A stretch of 64,000 nt of DNA from Legionella anisa. GTDB lineage: Bacteria > Pseudomonadota > Gammaproteobacteria > Legionellales > Legionellaceae. The notes beneath the pieces were generated by a model. It saw only the letters and a list, made by a program, of their open reading frames with translations. It had not been told where the DNA came from and made no database searches. The stretch lies in assembly GCF_001467525.1 (NCBI RefSeq), contig NZ_LNXS01000029.1:544627-608626 (forward strand), written 5' to 3'. Positions 38,776-49,222 of the stretch are shown in pieces. The translations under genes and the position numbers were made by a program. Within the stretch, counting starts at the first letter, position 1, and every line of letters starts with the position of its first letter.

Positions 38776-40472
38776 TGTTAATAAAAAATTTTAGCTCCAT
38801 ATTTTCATCCTTGATGTCAAGGTCTGTTTTGGGGAGCCGGAACGATATAAAAACTTTGTTTTTTTGTAACTGCTTATCGTCACAATACGTCCGGCGGGCG
38901 GGACGTTGGCAAGGGAGAGCGGTTACGTTTTTCTTAGTCTGTTCCCTGTTTGGTTTTAATGCTTGGGCACTCCCTGCTACTGAAGAGTTACAGGTCAAAC
39001 AAGCAGAAGAACGATTGCAAAAAGCGATAGAGAATCCAGAGTTCATGCTGCATAACTGGATAGAATTGCCAACCTCTCCTGCGGCACGTAATAAAATCGA
39101 ACATCACTTAAGTTTAAGAGAAGCGATTTTATTGGCTTTACGCTATAACCCTAATATTCAAAATGCTGAACTGGATCGAATCGTGCAACGTTATCAATTG
39201 CGTTTGGCACACAATCAGTTTGAACTGCAATACGCTTTGGGAGCGTCTGGAGTAATCCAAAAAAGTAGGTTTAATGGAGTGGGCACCGATACGACACATA
39301 CGTTATTAGGCAGTCCCGAGTTTGATTTGAAAACAAAACTAGGTACAACAGCTAATTTATCAATCAACAATAACGTCAATGATAATAACAATTACAATCC
39401 TGTATTGAATTTTTCCTTAACCCAGCCTTTATTACGTGGCTTCGGAAAAGCAGTAAACGAAGCAGCGCTTTTAAATGCAGAGGACAATGAATGGTTAAAC
39501 AAATTAAATTTACAGCAATCGGTCGCGGATCAAGTCACCCAAGTTATTATGGCTTATCGAATGCTTATTTTAAGCGGAAATAATTTACAGAATCAGCGCT
39601 TACAGTTAAAAGAAGCAAAAAAATCGTATGAAATTAATGAAAAAAAGATAAAGGCAGGTCAATTAGAACCAACAGGTAATATCCAACAATCCTACCAAAT
39701 TGAATCTTTAAGTTTGATGGTGGAACAGGCGGGGAATGAATTTCAAACTGCATCGCAGGATCTCTTGCAGATCATTGGCCTTGATCCAGAAATGCATATA
39801 TCAGTCCCTAGTGATGTTGCTTTAGATAAACTTGCAGTTCCTGATTTGCAGCGGTCTATTGAGCAGGCTTTGAATCATAACACCGTTTATTTGGCACAAA
39901 AAATGACATTACGCGCAGATGAACGTGCGTATAAAGTGGCTAAGAATCAACAGCTATGGCAATTGGATGTGTCAGGGAATGTGCAAAGTGGTGTTTTAAA
40001 TGATGTGACAGGCGTTAATGGAGGGGTGAGGGGCATTTACAATGGAAATAATATAACCGAGGCAGCACGGTTGACATTAACTGTTCCGTTGAATGATATC
40101 AGCCGTCGCAGTCAATTAATTAATGCTAAAGTGCGCTTGGAAAAAGACCGGCTAAATTTACTTGCAACAAAACGCGCATTAATAACAAATATAACCAATA
40201 CCATAAACAATATAAGAAGTTTGGCAAAACGTTATCAATTAGCATTAAAACAAGTGAAACTGGCAGAGCAATCTTATGCCTTGGAAAAGAAAAAACAACA
40301 AGCAGGAATATCCAGTGCGTTGGATGTAAACAACACGCAGAACCAGCTGATTCAGGCCCAGTCCGGATTAATTAATGCAAAAATTGCATATCTTAATCAG
40401 ATATCAAACTTACAAAGGACTCTGGGAACAACGCTGGAGCATTGGCAAATTAAATTAAGGTATGGTGGATGA
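38772..40472 (+). CDS. TolC-like outer membrane efflux protein
   Basis: 566 residues if started at the ATG at 38772. Two OEP repeats of long helices ([24 protein letters not shown] at the first; repeated [18 protein letters not shown] and [30 protein letters not shown] text later) with [15 protein letters not shown] signal peptide-like segment ([18 protein letters not shown]) lies about 50 residues in, which is too far, so the real start may be downstream: AAGGGAG sits at 38909-38916 but no standard start codon follows it at good spacing. It forms the outer channel for the export operon that follows. Confidence 0.85.
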   Translation: MMLIKNFSSIFSSLMSRSVLGSRNDIKTLFFCNCLSSQYVRRAGRWQGRAVTFFLVCSLFGFNAWALPATEELQVKQAEERLQKAIENPEFMLHNWIELPTSPAARNKIEHHLSLREAILLALRYNPNIQNAELDRIVQRYQLRLAHNQFELQYALGASGVIQKSRFNGVGTDTTHTLLGSPEFDLKTKLGTTANLSINNNVNDNNNYNPVLNFSLTQPLLRGFGKAVNEAALLNAEDNEWLNKLNLQQSVADQVTQVIMAYRMLILSGNNLQNQRLQLKEAKKSYEINEKKIKAGQLEPTGNIQQSYQIESLSLMVEQAGNEFQTASQDLLQIIGLDPEMHISVPSDVALDKLAVPDLQRSIEQALNHNTVYLAQKMTLRADERAYKVAKNQQLWQLDVSGNVQSGVLNDVTGVNGGVRGIYNGNNITEAARLTLTVPLNDISRRSQLINAKVRLEKDRLNLLATKRALITNITNTINNIRSLAKRYQLALKQVKLAEQSYALEKKKQQAGISSALDVNNTQNQLIQAQSGLINAKIAYLNQISNLQRTLGTTLEHWQIKLRYGG

Positions 40473-41617
40473 ATAGGTATTTAAACACATCAAAAGTCGT
40501 CATTTTATTATTAGTTGGGTTTCTTTTATCTTCATGCGGTCATCATGAAAAGAAAAAAACGGTTGCGTTACACCAATATAAGGTTGAGGAACAGACAATC
40601 CAGAAAACCTTGCATTTTACAGGAACGGTTCAGCCTTTACATGAAAATACCATAACCAGCCCAATGGAAGCAGTGGTTGAAACAATGAATTTTCATTATG
40701 GACAAATGGTCAAAAAAGGTGAGGTGATTTTAACTCTAAACTCAACTGAGCTACAAAGGCAGTTTAATGACACATTAACAGAATATTTAAAAGCTAAAGA
40801 CAGTTACACCATAGCAAAAGCCAAATTTGTTGGGACTCAGGATTTATGGGACTCAGGTTTATTATCCAAAAATAATTACATGAGTGAAAAATCAAATGTT
40901 GATACAGCTCGGGTTACTTTAATGCAGTCCACACGTAAGCTGACAGAAATGTTAGAAAAATTGGATGAAAATAGCCCCAAAAATTTATCTGCATTAAGTT
41001 TGGCTGATTTTGATAAGATAAAAAAAATTTTGGCATCCAAGCATAATGTGATTCATTTAAAGTCACCTAGAGATGGTGTGTTACTATACCCTCCTAAAGC
41101 GGGTGAGGATAAAAGTGTACGTGTGAACGTGGGATCTACGGTGAAGTCGAGCCAAGTCATTGGATTGATTGGTGATTTATCTGGAATCAGTATCGAAATT
41201 GATGTTCCAGAAATCGATATAACCCAAATTCAAACAGGCATGAACGCAGTAGTAAGTGGAGTCGCTTTTGGTAAATATCCATTAAAGGGGCAATTGGTCG
41301 CAGTGAATGCACAAGCATCAAACAACAATGGACTCCCCTTTTTTACAGCAGTAGTAGAAGTGGAGAAATTGACTCCGGAGCAGCAACAATGGATCAAAGT
41401 AGGCATGAGTGCATCCATTGAATTAAGTGTGGATAATGGCAAGCAACTCATCATACCTATTGCCGCGATAAAGCGAGAAAAAGGACAAAGTATTGTTAAT
41501 TTACAGAACAATTCAGGCGCTATTGAAAAGCGAGTGATTACAACAGGTGCGGCGCAAGCAGATTCAGTTGTTGTTGAGACCGGTTTAAAGGCTGGTGATG
41601 TGGTGGTTTATGAGTGA
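40469..41617 (+). CDS. periplasmic adaptor lipoprotein (MacA/HlyD family)
   Basis: 382 residues; ATG overlaps the previous stop by four bases. Signal peptide with lipobox LLSS|C (about residue 23), biotinyl-lipoyl-like halves (LHENTITSPMEAVVETMNFHYGQMVKKGEVI), a coiled hairpin (about 85-160) and beta-barrel domain. It bridges the MacB-type transporter and the TolC-like channel. Confidence 0.88.
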   Translation: MNRYLNTSKVVILLLVGFLLSSCGHHEKKKTVALHQYKVEEQTIQKTLHFTGTVQPLHENTITSPMEAVVETMNFHYGQMVKKGEVILTLNSTELQRQFNDTLTEYLKAKDSYTIAKAKFVGTQDLWDSGLLSKNNYMSEKSNVDTARVTLMQSTRKLTEMLEKLDENSPKNLSALSLADFDKIKKILASKHNVIHLKSPRDGVLLYPPKAGEDKSVRVNVGSTVKSSQVIGLIGDLSGISIEIDVPEIDITQIQTGMNAVVSGVAFGKYPLKGQLVAVNAQASNNNGLPFFTAVVEVEKLTPEQQQWIKVGMSASIELSVDNGKQLIIPIAAIKREKGQSIVNLQNNSGAIEKRVITTGAAQADSVVVETGLKAGDVVVYE

Positions 41618-42416
41618 GCTCGTAATCAATTCAAATACCTTGTCTGAGGATTGGGCAGAGGACTCAAGTATTCTTGAAAGGTTTTTGAATCCCGCAATAA
41701 ACCCGCGGCATAGAGGCGATGTTAAGAAAACTCAGCAATCATTAATGGTGCTTACGGATATTGTAAAAACGTATCATCTCGAAGGAGTTAGCAGTACTAT
41801 CTTAAAAGAAGTATCGCTTACGGTATATGAAGGTGATTTACTTGCTATTGTAGGAGCTTCTGGCTCGGGTAAATCTACTTTGATGAATATTCTGGGACTC
41901 CTGGATAAAGCAGATGCAGGAACCTATCTCCTGAAGAATCGCAATGTTGCTGCGTTGACTGATGATGAAGCAGCCGAGCTGCGGAATCAAAATATCGGTT
42001 TTGTTTTCCAGCAATTCAATTTATTACCAAGATTTACTGCCATGCAAAATGTGGCATTGCCTTTAATCTATCGCGGTATTGGACCTGCTGAAACTAAAGA
42101 GAGAGTGCTTGTTGCTCTTGAGCGAGTAGGCATGCATCAATATGCACATCACCGGCCTACACAATTATCCGGCGGACAGCAACAACGGGTTGCCATTGCC
42201 CGTGCTTTGGTCACAGAACCCCAAGTGATTTTGGCAGATGAACCTACCGGGGCACTTGATTCACGTACTGGTAATGAAGTAATGAATTTATTTTTAAGTT
42301 TGCACGCCCAAGGACGTAGTATCATTATGATTACTCATGATGAGCAGATCGCTGCATTGTGCCAGCGAAAAATTACTCTTGTGGATGGTATGGTTATGGC
42401 GGAGACTGAGTCATGA
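41610..42416 (+). CDS. ABC transporter ATPase, MacB/LolD type
   Basis: 268 residues from the ATG at 41610, which overlaps the adaptor stop by eight bases. Walker [12 protein letters not shown]-loop [12 protein letters not shown], signature [15 protein letters not shown], Walker [15 protein letters not shown]-loop MITHD. An N-terminal tail of about 45 residues precedes the domain. Works with the next gene; in MacB the two are fused. Confidence 0.93.
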   Translation: MSELVINSNTLSEDWAEDSSILERFLNPAINPRHRGDVKKTQQSLMVLTDIVKTYHLEGVSSTILKEVSLTVYEGDLLAIVGASGSGKSTLMNILGLLDKADAGTYLLKNRNVAALTDDEAAELRNQNIGFVFQQFNLLPRFTAMQNVALPLIYRGIGPAETKERVLVALERVGMHQYAHHRPTQLSGGQQQRVAIARALVTEPQVILADEPTGALDSRTGNEVMNLFLSLHAQGRSIIMITHDEQIAALCQRKITLVDGMVMAETES

Positions 42417-43606
42417 ATCTTGCCGGACATTGTCAGCAAGCGTTGGTTAATTTAACCGCTGCCAAGTTGCGCTCTTTTTTAGCCGTTCTAGGAATTTTAG
42501 TAGGGACGGCTGCTGTTGTTGCTTTAATTAGTTGTGGTCAGTTAGCTACAGAAAAGGCATTAGCTCAATTCAAGGCATTAGGTACGGATTTATTGGCAAT
42601 TTCTGTTTACCCAAAAACGACGGATAAATCTTCAGGGAGTATGGAGTCAATCTCTGCAGATCAATGGGAGAAGTTGCCTGAACGAATACCTTATATTGTC
42701 GATATGGCACCTTATAGTACCGCATATCAACCTTTGAGTTTTCAGGGAAAATTAATGCAGGGAGCGGTTATAGGCGCCAACGAGCATTTGCCAAAAATTG
42801 TTCATATTAAATTAGCCGCCGGACATTTTGTTTCTTTTGTTGAGTCTTATGAGCATTATTGTGTAATTGGTGCAGGTTTAGCGCAGCAAATCAAAGAGAT
42901 TAGTTTTGATGATCCCATAGGAAAACAATTACGTATAGGACAATCTTTATATACGATTATTGGCGTGGCTGAACCCTGGAAGGAAAATGGCTTTTTCAAT
43001 GAAGACATCAATCAGGCGGCAATTATTCCATTGGCTGGGATTAGCATGATTAGCAAGGATGCCAAGGTAAATAATGTGGTTCTGGAGTTGAAACCTGATA
43101 GTCCTATAGATGAAGTGATTGAAGAAATAAAACAAATTATTGGTTCAATGGCTCCTAAATTGAGTGTTTTTTCTCGTAGTGCAAAACAAATTATTGCCAG
43201 CATGGAAAATCAGGGACAAATTTTTACCTTACTGCTTGGTGTAATCGGCGGTATTTCGCTTTTGGTTGGTGGAATTGGCGTAATGAATGTCATGTTGGTT
43301 TCCGTGAGCGAGCGAAAAAAAGAAATTGGTATTCGTAAAGCGGTGGGCGCCAAAAATAGAGAAATCCAAGCTTTATTTTTAGTTGAATCGGTGATGCTTT
43401 CTTTGTTGGGAGGCATACTTGGGGTAATTTTAGGATTAATTTTTACACGTATTTTGGCCTATTTTAGTGATTGGAATTTTTCAATCTATCTTCTTCCTCC
43501 TATAGCAGGCTTTTTGGTATCTGCCGCTACTGGAATTTTCTTTGGTTTTTATCCTGCACGACGTGCTGCAAAATTGGAGCCGGTGGTTTCCTTGCGCAGT
43601 GAGTAA
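42413..43606 (+). CDS. ABC transporter permease, MacB type
   Basis: 397 residues; four-base overlap with the ATPase. One N-terminal membrane helix, a periplasmic MacB_PCD domain (about 45-265), then three helices (GVIGGISLLVGGIGVMNVMLVSVSERKKEIGIRKAVGA and on) as in MacB/FtsX mechanotransmission exporters. With the three genes before it, it makes a complete three-part exporter for a peptide, lipid or small molecule; substrate unknown. Confidence 0.92.
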   Translation: MNLAGHCQQALVNLTAAKLRSFLAVLGILVGTAAVVALISCGQLATEKALAQFKALGTDLLAISVYPKTTDKSSGSMESISADQWEKLPERIPYIVDMAPYSTAYQPLSFQGKLMQGAVIGANEHLPKIVHIKLAAGHFVSFVESYEHYCVIGAGLAQQIKEISFDDPIGKQLRIGQSLYTIIGVAEPWKENGFFNEDINQAAIIPLAGISMISKDAKVNNVVLELKPDSPIDEVIEEIKQIIGSMAPKLSVFSRSAKQIIASMENQGQIFTLLLGVIGGISLLVGGIGVMNVMLVSVSERKKEIGIRKAVGAKNREIQALFLVESVMLSLLGGILGVILGLIFTRILAYFSDWNFSIYLLPPIAGFLVSAATGIFFGFYPARRAAKLEPVVSLRSE

Positions 43607-43763
43607 TTTGAGTTTTTTCCTCTAACCGTATTTATTAATGTGCTAAAATTAATATTAAACGTAATTTAGATTTACGCGCATTTTTAAAAACGACATTTGA
43701 TTTTTTGCTTCTTAATTTGAATTTTAAATTTTAAATTTTGAAATTTGAATGACGGAGAATGAA

Positions 43764-44870
43764 ATGACGAGAAAGTCGATTTTTCAATTACAAGATGAAT
43801 GTTTTTTATTGCTTCTCGAGAGCTCTCTTAAAGCAATTCCTTTCAATGTTTTAATTTCTACTGTGATAGCGGGATATTTATTGTACCGTCATGCATCAAT
43901 AATACCTGTGTCTGCATGGTATCTGGCTATGATTATATTATGCTGTTTTCGTTGGATTAATAGTAAAAAAAGTATTACCAGTAGCGATTACATTGTCAAA
44001 AAGGAAGCTACTAAAAACCGTTTTTTATTTTTAACATTTTTAACAGGTGCTCTGTGGGGATCCTGTTATATTCTTTTTTATCCTCATTTCTCTGAAATGC
44101 ACCAAAATGTTATTACTTTGACTTTAGGAGGCATGGCATCAGGGGCCTTAGCGTCACTTTCTGTGTATCTACCTGCTTATTATGCTTATTTATTACCCAT
44201 GTTTTTGCCTTTAATTGTTTATAATTTTTGGCTGGGTGAGCTGGATCGAATCATTTTGGCAATTATGTTTGTTCTTTTTGTGATTATGTTAATGATTACG
44301 GCCAAATTTCCTGCAAGGTTATTGCATAAAACCCTTCAACTCAGCAAAGAAAAAGATGACGCCTTGCAAGAAGTCAACCGAATTTCAATTACTGATGGAT
44401 TAACAGGCCTTTATAATCGCCGTTATTTCGATAAACGGCTAAATGAAGAATTTAGACAAGCAAAAAGAAACAAACATCCACTTAATTTAGTCTTAATCGA
44501 TGTGGATGACCTTAAACATATTAACGATAATTATGGTCATCCTTCCGGTGACTTATTTTTGAAACAATTAGCGATTGCCATCAAAAAATCTGCAAAATCC
44601 AATGACAACGCATTTCGAATTGGCGGCGATGAATTTGCGACAATTTTGACGAATACTACTCTTAGTGATGCCATTTTACTGTGCAATAAGCTGCAAAATA
44701 AATTTAAAAAACAAACAAAAAAGGGTGAAACTACAATTAGTATAGGAATAGTCAGCGTTTCTCCATTATATGCTAATGATGTGGATGAAGTGATTTCTGC
44801 AGCAGATAAAACATTATATGAAGCGAAAAAGGCCGGAAAAAACCAAGTACGCTCTCAACGTATTAATTAA
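43764..44870 (+). CDS. membrane diguanylate cyclase (GGDEF)
   Basis: 368 residues from the ATG at 43764 (GGAGA before it; an ATG at 43749 lacks a site). About five to six membrane helices (residues 15-195) precede a GGDEF domain with DGLTGLYNRRYFD, LIDVDDLKHINDNYGH and an intact FRIGGDEFA active site. The inhibitory RxxD site, expected five residues before GGDEF, reads KSND, so product inhibition is probably lost. Makes cyclic di-GMP. Its last four bases overlap the end of maf, read the other way. Confidence 0.92.
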   Translation: MTRKSIFQLQDECFLLLLESSLKAIPFNVLISTVIAGYLLYRHASIIPVSAWYLAMIILCCFRWINSKKSITSSDYIVKKEATKNRFLFLTFLTGALWGSCYILFYPHFSEMHQNVITLTLGGMASGALASLSVYLPAYYAYLLPMFLPLIVYNFWLGELDRIILAIMFVLFVIMLMITAKFPARLLHKTLQLSKEKDDALQEVNRISITDGLTGLYNRRYFDKRLNEEFRQAKRNKHPLNLVLIDVDDLKHINDNYGHPSGDLFLKQLAIAIKKSAKSNDNAFRIGGDEFATILTNTTLSDAILLCNKLQNKFKKQTKKGETTISIGIVSVSPLYANDVDEVISAADKTLYEAKKAGKNQVRSQRIN

Positions 44871-45466
44871 AATGATTCAGAATATCTCAGAGAAATTTTT
44901 TTCATAATTTCTTCAATGGGCAAACCCATAACATTGTAATAGGAGCCTTTTATTTCTTTTATAAATGTATCGTATACATTTTGAATACCATATCCTCCAG
45001 CTTTATCAAAAGGATCTCCCGTATCAATATAATTTTGTATTTGTTGTTCTGAAAGCGTGTGAAATGTAATGCTGCTGGTCACACAATCAACCTGCCACTG
45101 TTGTTCGGGTAGAAAAATTAAAGCATAGCCCGTATAGACCTCATGGGAATTACCGCTTAACATGCTTAACATTCTATATGCATCTTGGTGGTCGCGGGGC
45201 TTTTCTAAAATATGATCCTGATAGGCCACTGTAGTATCTGCTGCTAGAATTATGTCCGCGGTACCTGCTTCGACCCGCGCCAAAATAGTTTGTGCTTTTT
45301 CTCTGGCAAGTCGAGTGACATATATTTTAGCTTCCTCGTCTTTTTGTTGAATTTCTTCAATGTTGGCAGGCATAACAACAGCAGGCAAACCGTGCTCTTG
45401 CAAAATGTGCACGCGTCTTGGAGAGGCGCTGGCTAGAATAATTTTTAATAGATGATGTTGTTTCAT
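44867..45466 (-). CDS. maf: Maf-family nucleotide pyrophosphatase
   Basis: 199 residues. LASASPRRVHIL (substrate loop), AADTTVAYQDHILEKP, and DKAGGYGIQ are typical; the set resembles YhdE, which acts on dTTP and UTP. House-cleaning of altered nucleotides; Maf also slows cell division in some bacteria. Convergent with the diguanylate cyclase. Confidence 0.92.
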   Translation of the reverse strand: MKQHHLLKIILASASPRRVHILQEHGLPAVVMPANIEEIQQKDEEAKIYVTRLAREKAQTILARVEAGTADIILAADTTVAYQDHILEKPRDHQDAYRMLSMLSGNSHEVYTGYALIFLPEQQWQVDCVTSSITFHTLSEQQIQNYIDTGDPFDKAGGYGIQNVYDTFIKEIKGSYYNVMGLPIEEIMKKISLRYSESF

Positions 45467-45483
45467 AAAAAATAGGGTTTGAA

Positions 45484-45580
45484 GGGTCTGTAAACAGACC
45501 CTAGTTTAAAACATATTATAAATTCTAAAGTCGCACCATTTTGGCTCAATCTAGCGAATTGTCAACAGACGCTAATCAGG
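45484..45580. repeat. collapsed copy of the MITE-like repeat
   Basis: AGGGTCTGTAAACAGACCCT (45484-45503) is a perfect 20-base palindrome of two outer ends; 35 bases later CCATTTTGGCTCAATCTAGC and GTCAACAGACGC give part of the interior and another end. Lies upstream of maf and the cytochrome gene. Confidence 0.55.
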
Positions 45581-45709
45581 CTTAGAAATTTATTATTTGG
45601 GACGCTGTACTGCTTCTGGGGTACAGATACCTGGAGTTTTGCTTCTATTGCACTGACTTTGTAAGTACTTTATGATGAAAAAATTCTTTTCATCTAAATG
45701 GACTTGAGT

Positions 45710-47134
45710 ATGTTAAATAAATCTTTGCAAGTGATAGCCTTAACTTCAGGCATTTGTTCTTTTGCTTTTGCTGATACAGTGCCATCACAGACTAAGCCTC
45801 CTACTACGTTTTCTTCTAATGCATCAGTACCTTCAAGTTATTCACCCGTAGTGATTCATGAGACCTTTGCAAGCATTTTGCAACGTATGAGTAGCGAAAA
45901 ACAAGCGATTAATGAGCGGCAGCAAGAACTGTTAAAACAACGTTATGATTTGAGTAATAAGCCGTCGCAAACAGCAAAGATGTCTAATGGAAAACCAGTA
46001 CAAGAAGGTGTGCGCGTGAAGTTGCCTGAGGGGGTAACATGGGAGCAGCTTACCAAAATGAGTCCCGAGGAGATTAAGAATAAAGGCCTTTTTCCTCAGG
46101 GCTTCTTACCATTACCCCATCCCAATCATCCTGAAGGAGGGATGTTATTTCCCAAGTTTTCTATTAATGAAATTAAAAAACAAGAAGACAGGGATTTGAC
46201 ACGGTTTGATTTGGATTTTGATATTCCCGACCATTTTTTACCCCCCCACCCCGCACCGATTTTTTTGGTTACCAGGCCTGATCTTGGAGACGTTTCCCAA
46301 GGTAAACTAGTAACCATTGAAAATTATTTTGAATTGTTTAACGGTCTATTGAATCCAAAACAACTGGAAGGTTTGCGTTTGTTAGTCACTCCATTCCCAC
46401 AACAACAATTTAACCAAACTGAAGACCGGCGTACCGTAAGACCCAGTCGTGGTGTGGCTTGCTTTGATTGTCATGCGAATGGGCATACGAACAAAGCAAC
46501 ACATTTGGTTGGTGATATTAGACCCCAGGAGTTTCGCCATCGTATCAATACGCCAACATTGCGCGGTCTAAACATCCAAAGATTATTTGGGTCTCAGCGT
46601 GCATTAAAAACAGTGGAGGATTTTACTGAATTTGAACAAAGAGCAGCCTATTTTGATGGTGATCCTGTGATTGCGACCAAAAAAGGCGTCAATATTTTGG
46701 AGCGTGGCAGCCAAGTGCACTTCATGTCTGAGTTTCAGTCAATTCTTGATTTTCCTCCAGCGCCTAAATTGACCTGGGAAGGTAAATTGGATCCAGCAAA
46801 AGCGAGTCCAGCAGAGTTACGTGGGCAGGACCTGTTTTTTGGCAAGGCAAAATGCTCTGGTTGTCATATGCCTCCTTACTATACTGACAACTCCATGCAT
46901 AATTTACAAACCGAACGATTCTATCAACCACAAATGATTAATGGTATGAAAGCAGTTGGTGATGGATCTATAAAAACATTTCCTTTGAGAGGAATTAAAG
47001 ATTCTCCACCCTACTTACATGATGGCCGTTTGTTAACTTTGGCTGATACTGTAGAGTTTTTTAACTTGGTATTGCAATTACAGTTAACTCAAGAAGAAAA
47101 GGCGGATTTAACAACATTTATGGAAGCGCTTTAA
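45710..47134 (+). CDS. di-haem cytochrome c peroxidase-like protein
   Basis: 474 residues from the ATG at 45710. Signal peptide (CSFAFA|D), then a long N-terminal part (about 20-240) not found in simple peroxidases, then two haem c sites: CFDCH (in RGVACFDCHANGHT) and CSGCH (AKCSGCHMPPYYT). The end FPLRGIKDSPPYLHDGRLLTLADTVEFFN is the MauG/CcpA hallmark. Periplasmic electron-transfer or peroxidase enzyme; substrate unknown. Confidence 0.82.
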   Translation: MLNKSLQVIALTSGICSFAFADTVPSQTKPPTTFSSNASVPSSYSPVVIHETFASILQRMSSEKQAINERQQELLKQRYDLSNKPSQTAKMSNGKPVQEGVRVKLPEGVTWEQLTKMSPEEIKNKGLFPQGFLPLPHPNHPEGGMLFPKFSINEIKKQEDRDLTRFDLDFDIPDHFLPPHPAPIFLVTRPDLGDVSQGKLVTIENYFELFNGLLNPKQLEGLRLLVTPFPQQQFNQTEDRRTVRPSRGVACFDCHANGHTNKATHLVGDIRPQEFRHRINTPTLRGLNIQRLFGSQRALKTVEDFTEFEQRAAYFDGDPVIATKKGVNILERGSQVHFMSEFQSILDFPPAPKLTWEGKLDPAKASPAELRGQDLFFGKAKCSGCHMPPYYTDNSMHNLQTERFYQPQMINGMKAVGDGSIKTFPLRGIKDSPPYLHDGRLLTLADTVEFFNLVLQLQLTQEEKADLTTFMEAL

Positions 47135-47177
47135 TACTCACTGTATAATTCTTTTGTGCTGATAGCCTGTATCTATT

Positions 47178-47260
47178 GTAGCCTGGGTGCAGCGTAGCGA
47201 AACCCGGGTTAACTATATTGTACAAAGTTCCCGGGTTTCGCTACGCTCCACCCAGGCTAC
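47178..47260. repeat. CCTGGGTGCAGC palindromic repeat, full copy
   Basis: Arms GTAGCCTGGGTGCAGCGTAG and CTACGCTCCACCCAGGCTAC; TAG and CTA changed together. Lies between the cytochrome gene and mltB, both on the plus strand. Confidence 0.92.
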
Positions 47261-47355
47261 TACTGTACTTAACCAGGTTATGTGTTTTGTGATAAATGGT
47301 CTATCTTTAAATATTGAGATGGCAATCAGGTAATAGAAAATCAGGGGGAAAGGCT

Positions 47356-48324
47356 ATGAAAAAATGGGGACTTGCGATAATCGCATACGTTCTGGTACAT
47401 CATGTTGCCTTCGCACAACAGAATTGGAATGCTTGGGTTGCTGGGATTAGGGCAGAAGCATTGCAACAAGGAATATCACCAGAAACTTTTGATGAGGCAT
47501 TTGCAGGAGTCCATGAGCCAAGTCGTCAAATTAAAGGATTTTTACGTTCTCAACCAGAACATCGACTCACGTTCATTAAATACCGCAATACACGTGTTGA
47601 TAATTATAGAATTGCTATAGGACGCAAGGAATTCAAAAAAAACCAGGCAGTATTAGAGGCTGTAGCCAAGCAATACGGAGTAAATCCTTGCTTCATCGTT
47701 TCATTTTGGGGAATGGAAACGAGTTATGGTACTTATATGGGTAATTTCCCTGTAGTGAAAGCTTTAGCTACTTTGGCATATGACTCTAATCGCAAGGATT
47801 TTTTCCGTAAAGAATTATTCATTGCCTTGCATATTCTGAATGATGGGCATGTGAGTCTCGCTGATTTCAAAGGTGAGTGGGCAGGTGCATCAGGCCAACC
47901 ACAATTTCTACCTTCAAGTTGGGTGAAATATGCTGTTGATTATGATGGGGATGGGCGAAAAGATATTTGGAGAAGTAAACCGGATGTCTTTGCTTCAATT
48001 GCAAATTACATGAAGCAAAATGGATGGCAAACAGGTGAACCCTGGGCAATCCAAGTCAAATTACCTCATAAATTTGATATGGCTATGGAAGGAAAAAACA
48101 TTGTAAAACCTGTGAGTGAATGGAATGCAATGGGCGTGCGTACTGAAGGGGGTGAGCTATTGCCTTTCCAAAATCTGCAAGCGAGTATTGTTCAACCATT
48201 AGGCGGACCTACCTTCTTAACCTTCCCGAATTATAAGATGATTTTACATTATAATAATTCCATCTATTATGCAGGAGCTATAGGCTATTTAGCAGATAAA
48301 ATCTGCCAAGGACAACATAGGTAG
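47356..48324 (+). CDS. mltB: lytic murein transglycosylase B
   Basis: 322 residues from the ATG at 47356 (GGGGGAAAGG upstream). Signal peptide (HHVAFA|Q) without a lipobox Cys, then the GH103 domain with catalytic Glu in SFWGMETSYGTYMG, GEWAGASGQPQFLPSSW and VDYDGDGRKDIW. Cuts peptidoglycan with 1,6-anhydro ends. Soluble periplasmic form rather than the E. coli lipoprotein form. Confidence 0.93.
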   Translation: MKKWGLAIIAYVLVHHVAFAQQNWNAWVAGIRAEALQQGISPETFDEAFAGVHEPSRQIKGFLRSQPEHRLTFIKYRNTRVDNYRIAIGRKEFKKNQAVLEAVAKQYGVNPCFIVSFWGMETSYGTYMGNFPVVKALATLAYDSNRKDFFRKELFIALHILNDGHVSLADFKGEWAGASGQPQFLPSSWVKYAVDYDGDGRKDIWRSKPDVFASIANYMKQNGWQTGEPWAIQVKLPHKFDMAMEGKNIVKPVSEWNAMGVRTEGGELLPFQNLQASIVQPLGGPTFLTFPNYKMILHYNNSIYYAGAIGYLADKICQGQHR

Positions 48325-48329
48325 AAATT

Positions 48330-49199
48330 ATGAATGATTATCTCGATAAAACGGCCAGTTTAACCCCTTTAGCAAAAAGGATAATCTGTGATAAAGCCAC
48401 AGAGTATCCTAATACAGGGGCTTACAATTCCGTCATAACGCAAGGGACTTATTTATGCAGACGTTGTGGTTTGGCCTTATTTCGCGGGTCAAGCCAATTC
48501 AGCTCCGGGTGCGGCTGGCCAAGTTTTGATGATAATATCGTTCATGCAGTGAAGCAGCTTCCAGATCGTGATGGTCGACGTATGGAAATTCTTTGTTCTC
48601 GCTGTGACGCTCATTTAGGTCATGTTTTTACTGGAGAGTATTTTACACAAAAGAATTTACGTCATTGCGTCAACTCCGCTTCCATTGATTTTGTTGCAGA
48701 CAGTCAGGTATTGGATACTGAAGAAGCAATAATGGCTGGCGGATGTTTTTGGGGTGTTGATCATTTTTTAAAGCAAATCTCCGGAGTTCTTCGTGTTGAA
48801 GTGGGTTATACAGGTGGTGTTACCACAGAACCTAGCTATGACCAGGTGTGTCAGGGCAATACTGGCCATTATGAAGCAGTGCGCGTTATTTATGATAAAG
48901 CCAAGACGGATTATCACCACGTGGTAAAACGTTTTTTTGAAATCCACGATCCCACACAAAAATCAGGACAAGGTCCAGATATAGGTCAGCAATATCAGAG
49001 TGCGGTATTTTATTATAATCAGGAACAATTAGAGGAAGCAGAAATCTTAATCCAAATACTGCAAAAAAAAGGCCACCAAGTTGCGACGCGTCTTTTACCG
49101 GTACAAACATTTTGGCCAGCAGAAGAATACCATCAGGATTATTATGCCAAACATCATAAAGCACCTTATTGTCATCAACCCGTAAATCGCTTTGATTAA
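48330..49199 (+). CDS. fused methionine sulfoxide reductase MsrB-MsrA
   Basis: 289 residues, six bases after mltB. Residues about 5-125 are MsrB, with zinc cysteines CRRC and CSRC and catalytic Cys in LRHCVNS; about 130-280 are MsrA with the active site GGCFWG and GHYEAVRVIYD. No signal peptide, so cytoplasmic. Repairs both R and S forms of oxidised methionine. The order B-A is less common than A-B. Confidence 0.95.
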   Translation: MNDYLDKTASLTPLAKRIICDKATEYPNTGAYNSVITQGTYLCRRCGLALFRGSSQFSSGCGWPSFDDNIVHAVKQLPDRDGRRMEILCSRCDAHLGHVFTGEYFTQKNLRHCVNSASIDFVADSQVLDTEEAIMAGGCFWGVDHFLKQISGVLRVEVGYTGGVTTEPSYDQVCQGNTGHYEAVRVIYDKAKTDYHHVVKRFFEIHDPTQKSGQGPDIGQQYQSAVFYYNQEQLEEAEILIQILQKKGHQVATRLLPVQTFWPAEEYHQDYYAKHHKAPYCHQPVNRFD

Positions 49200-49222
49200 G
49201 ATTTTAGGTTGGAGGGGGTAAT

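Noticed and set aside
43690..43750. AT-rich direct repeats (TTTAAATTTTAAATTTTG) upstream of the diguanylate cyclase as a regulatory element
   Set aside because: Simple AT-rich sequence; chance repetition is enough to explain it.
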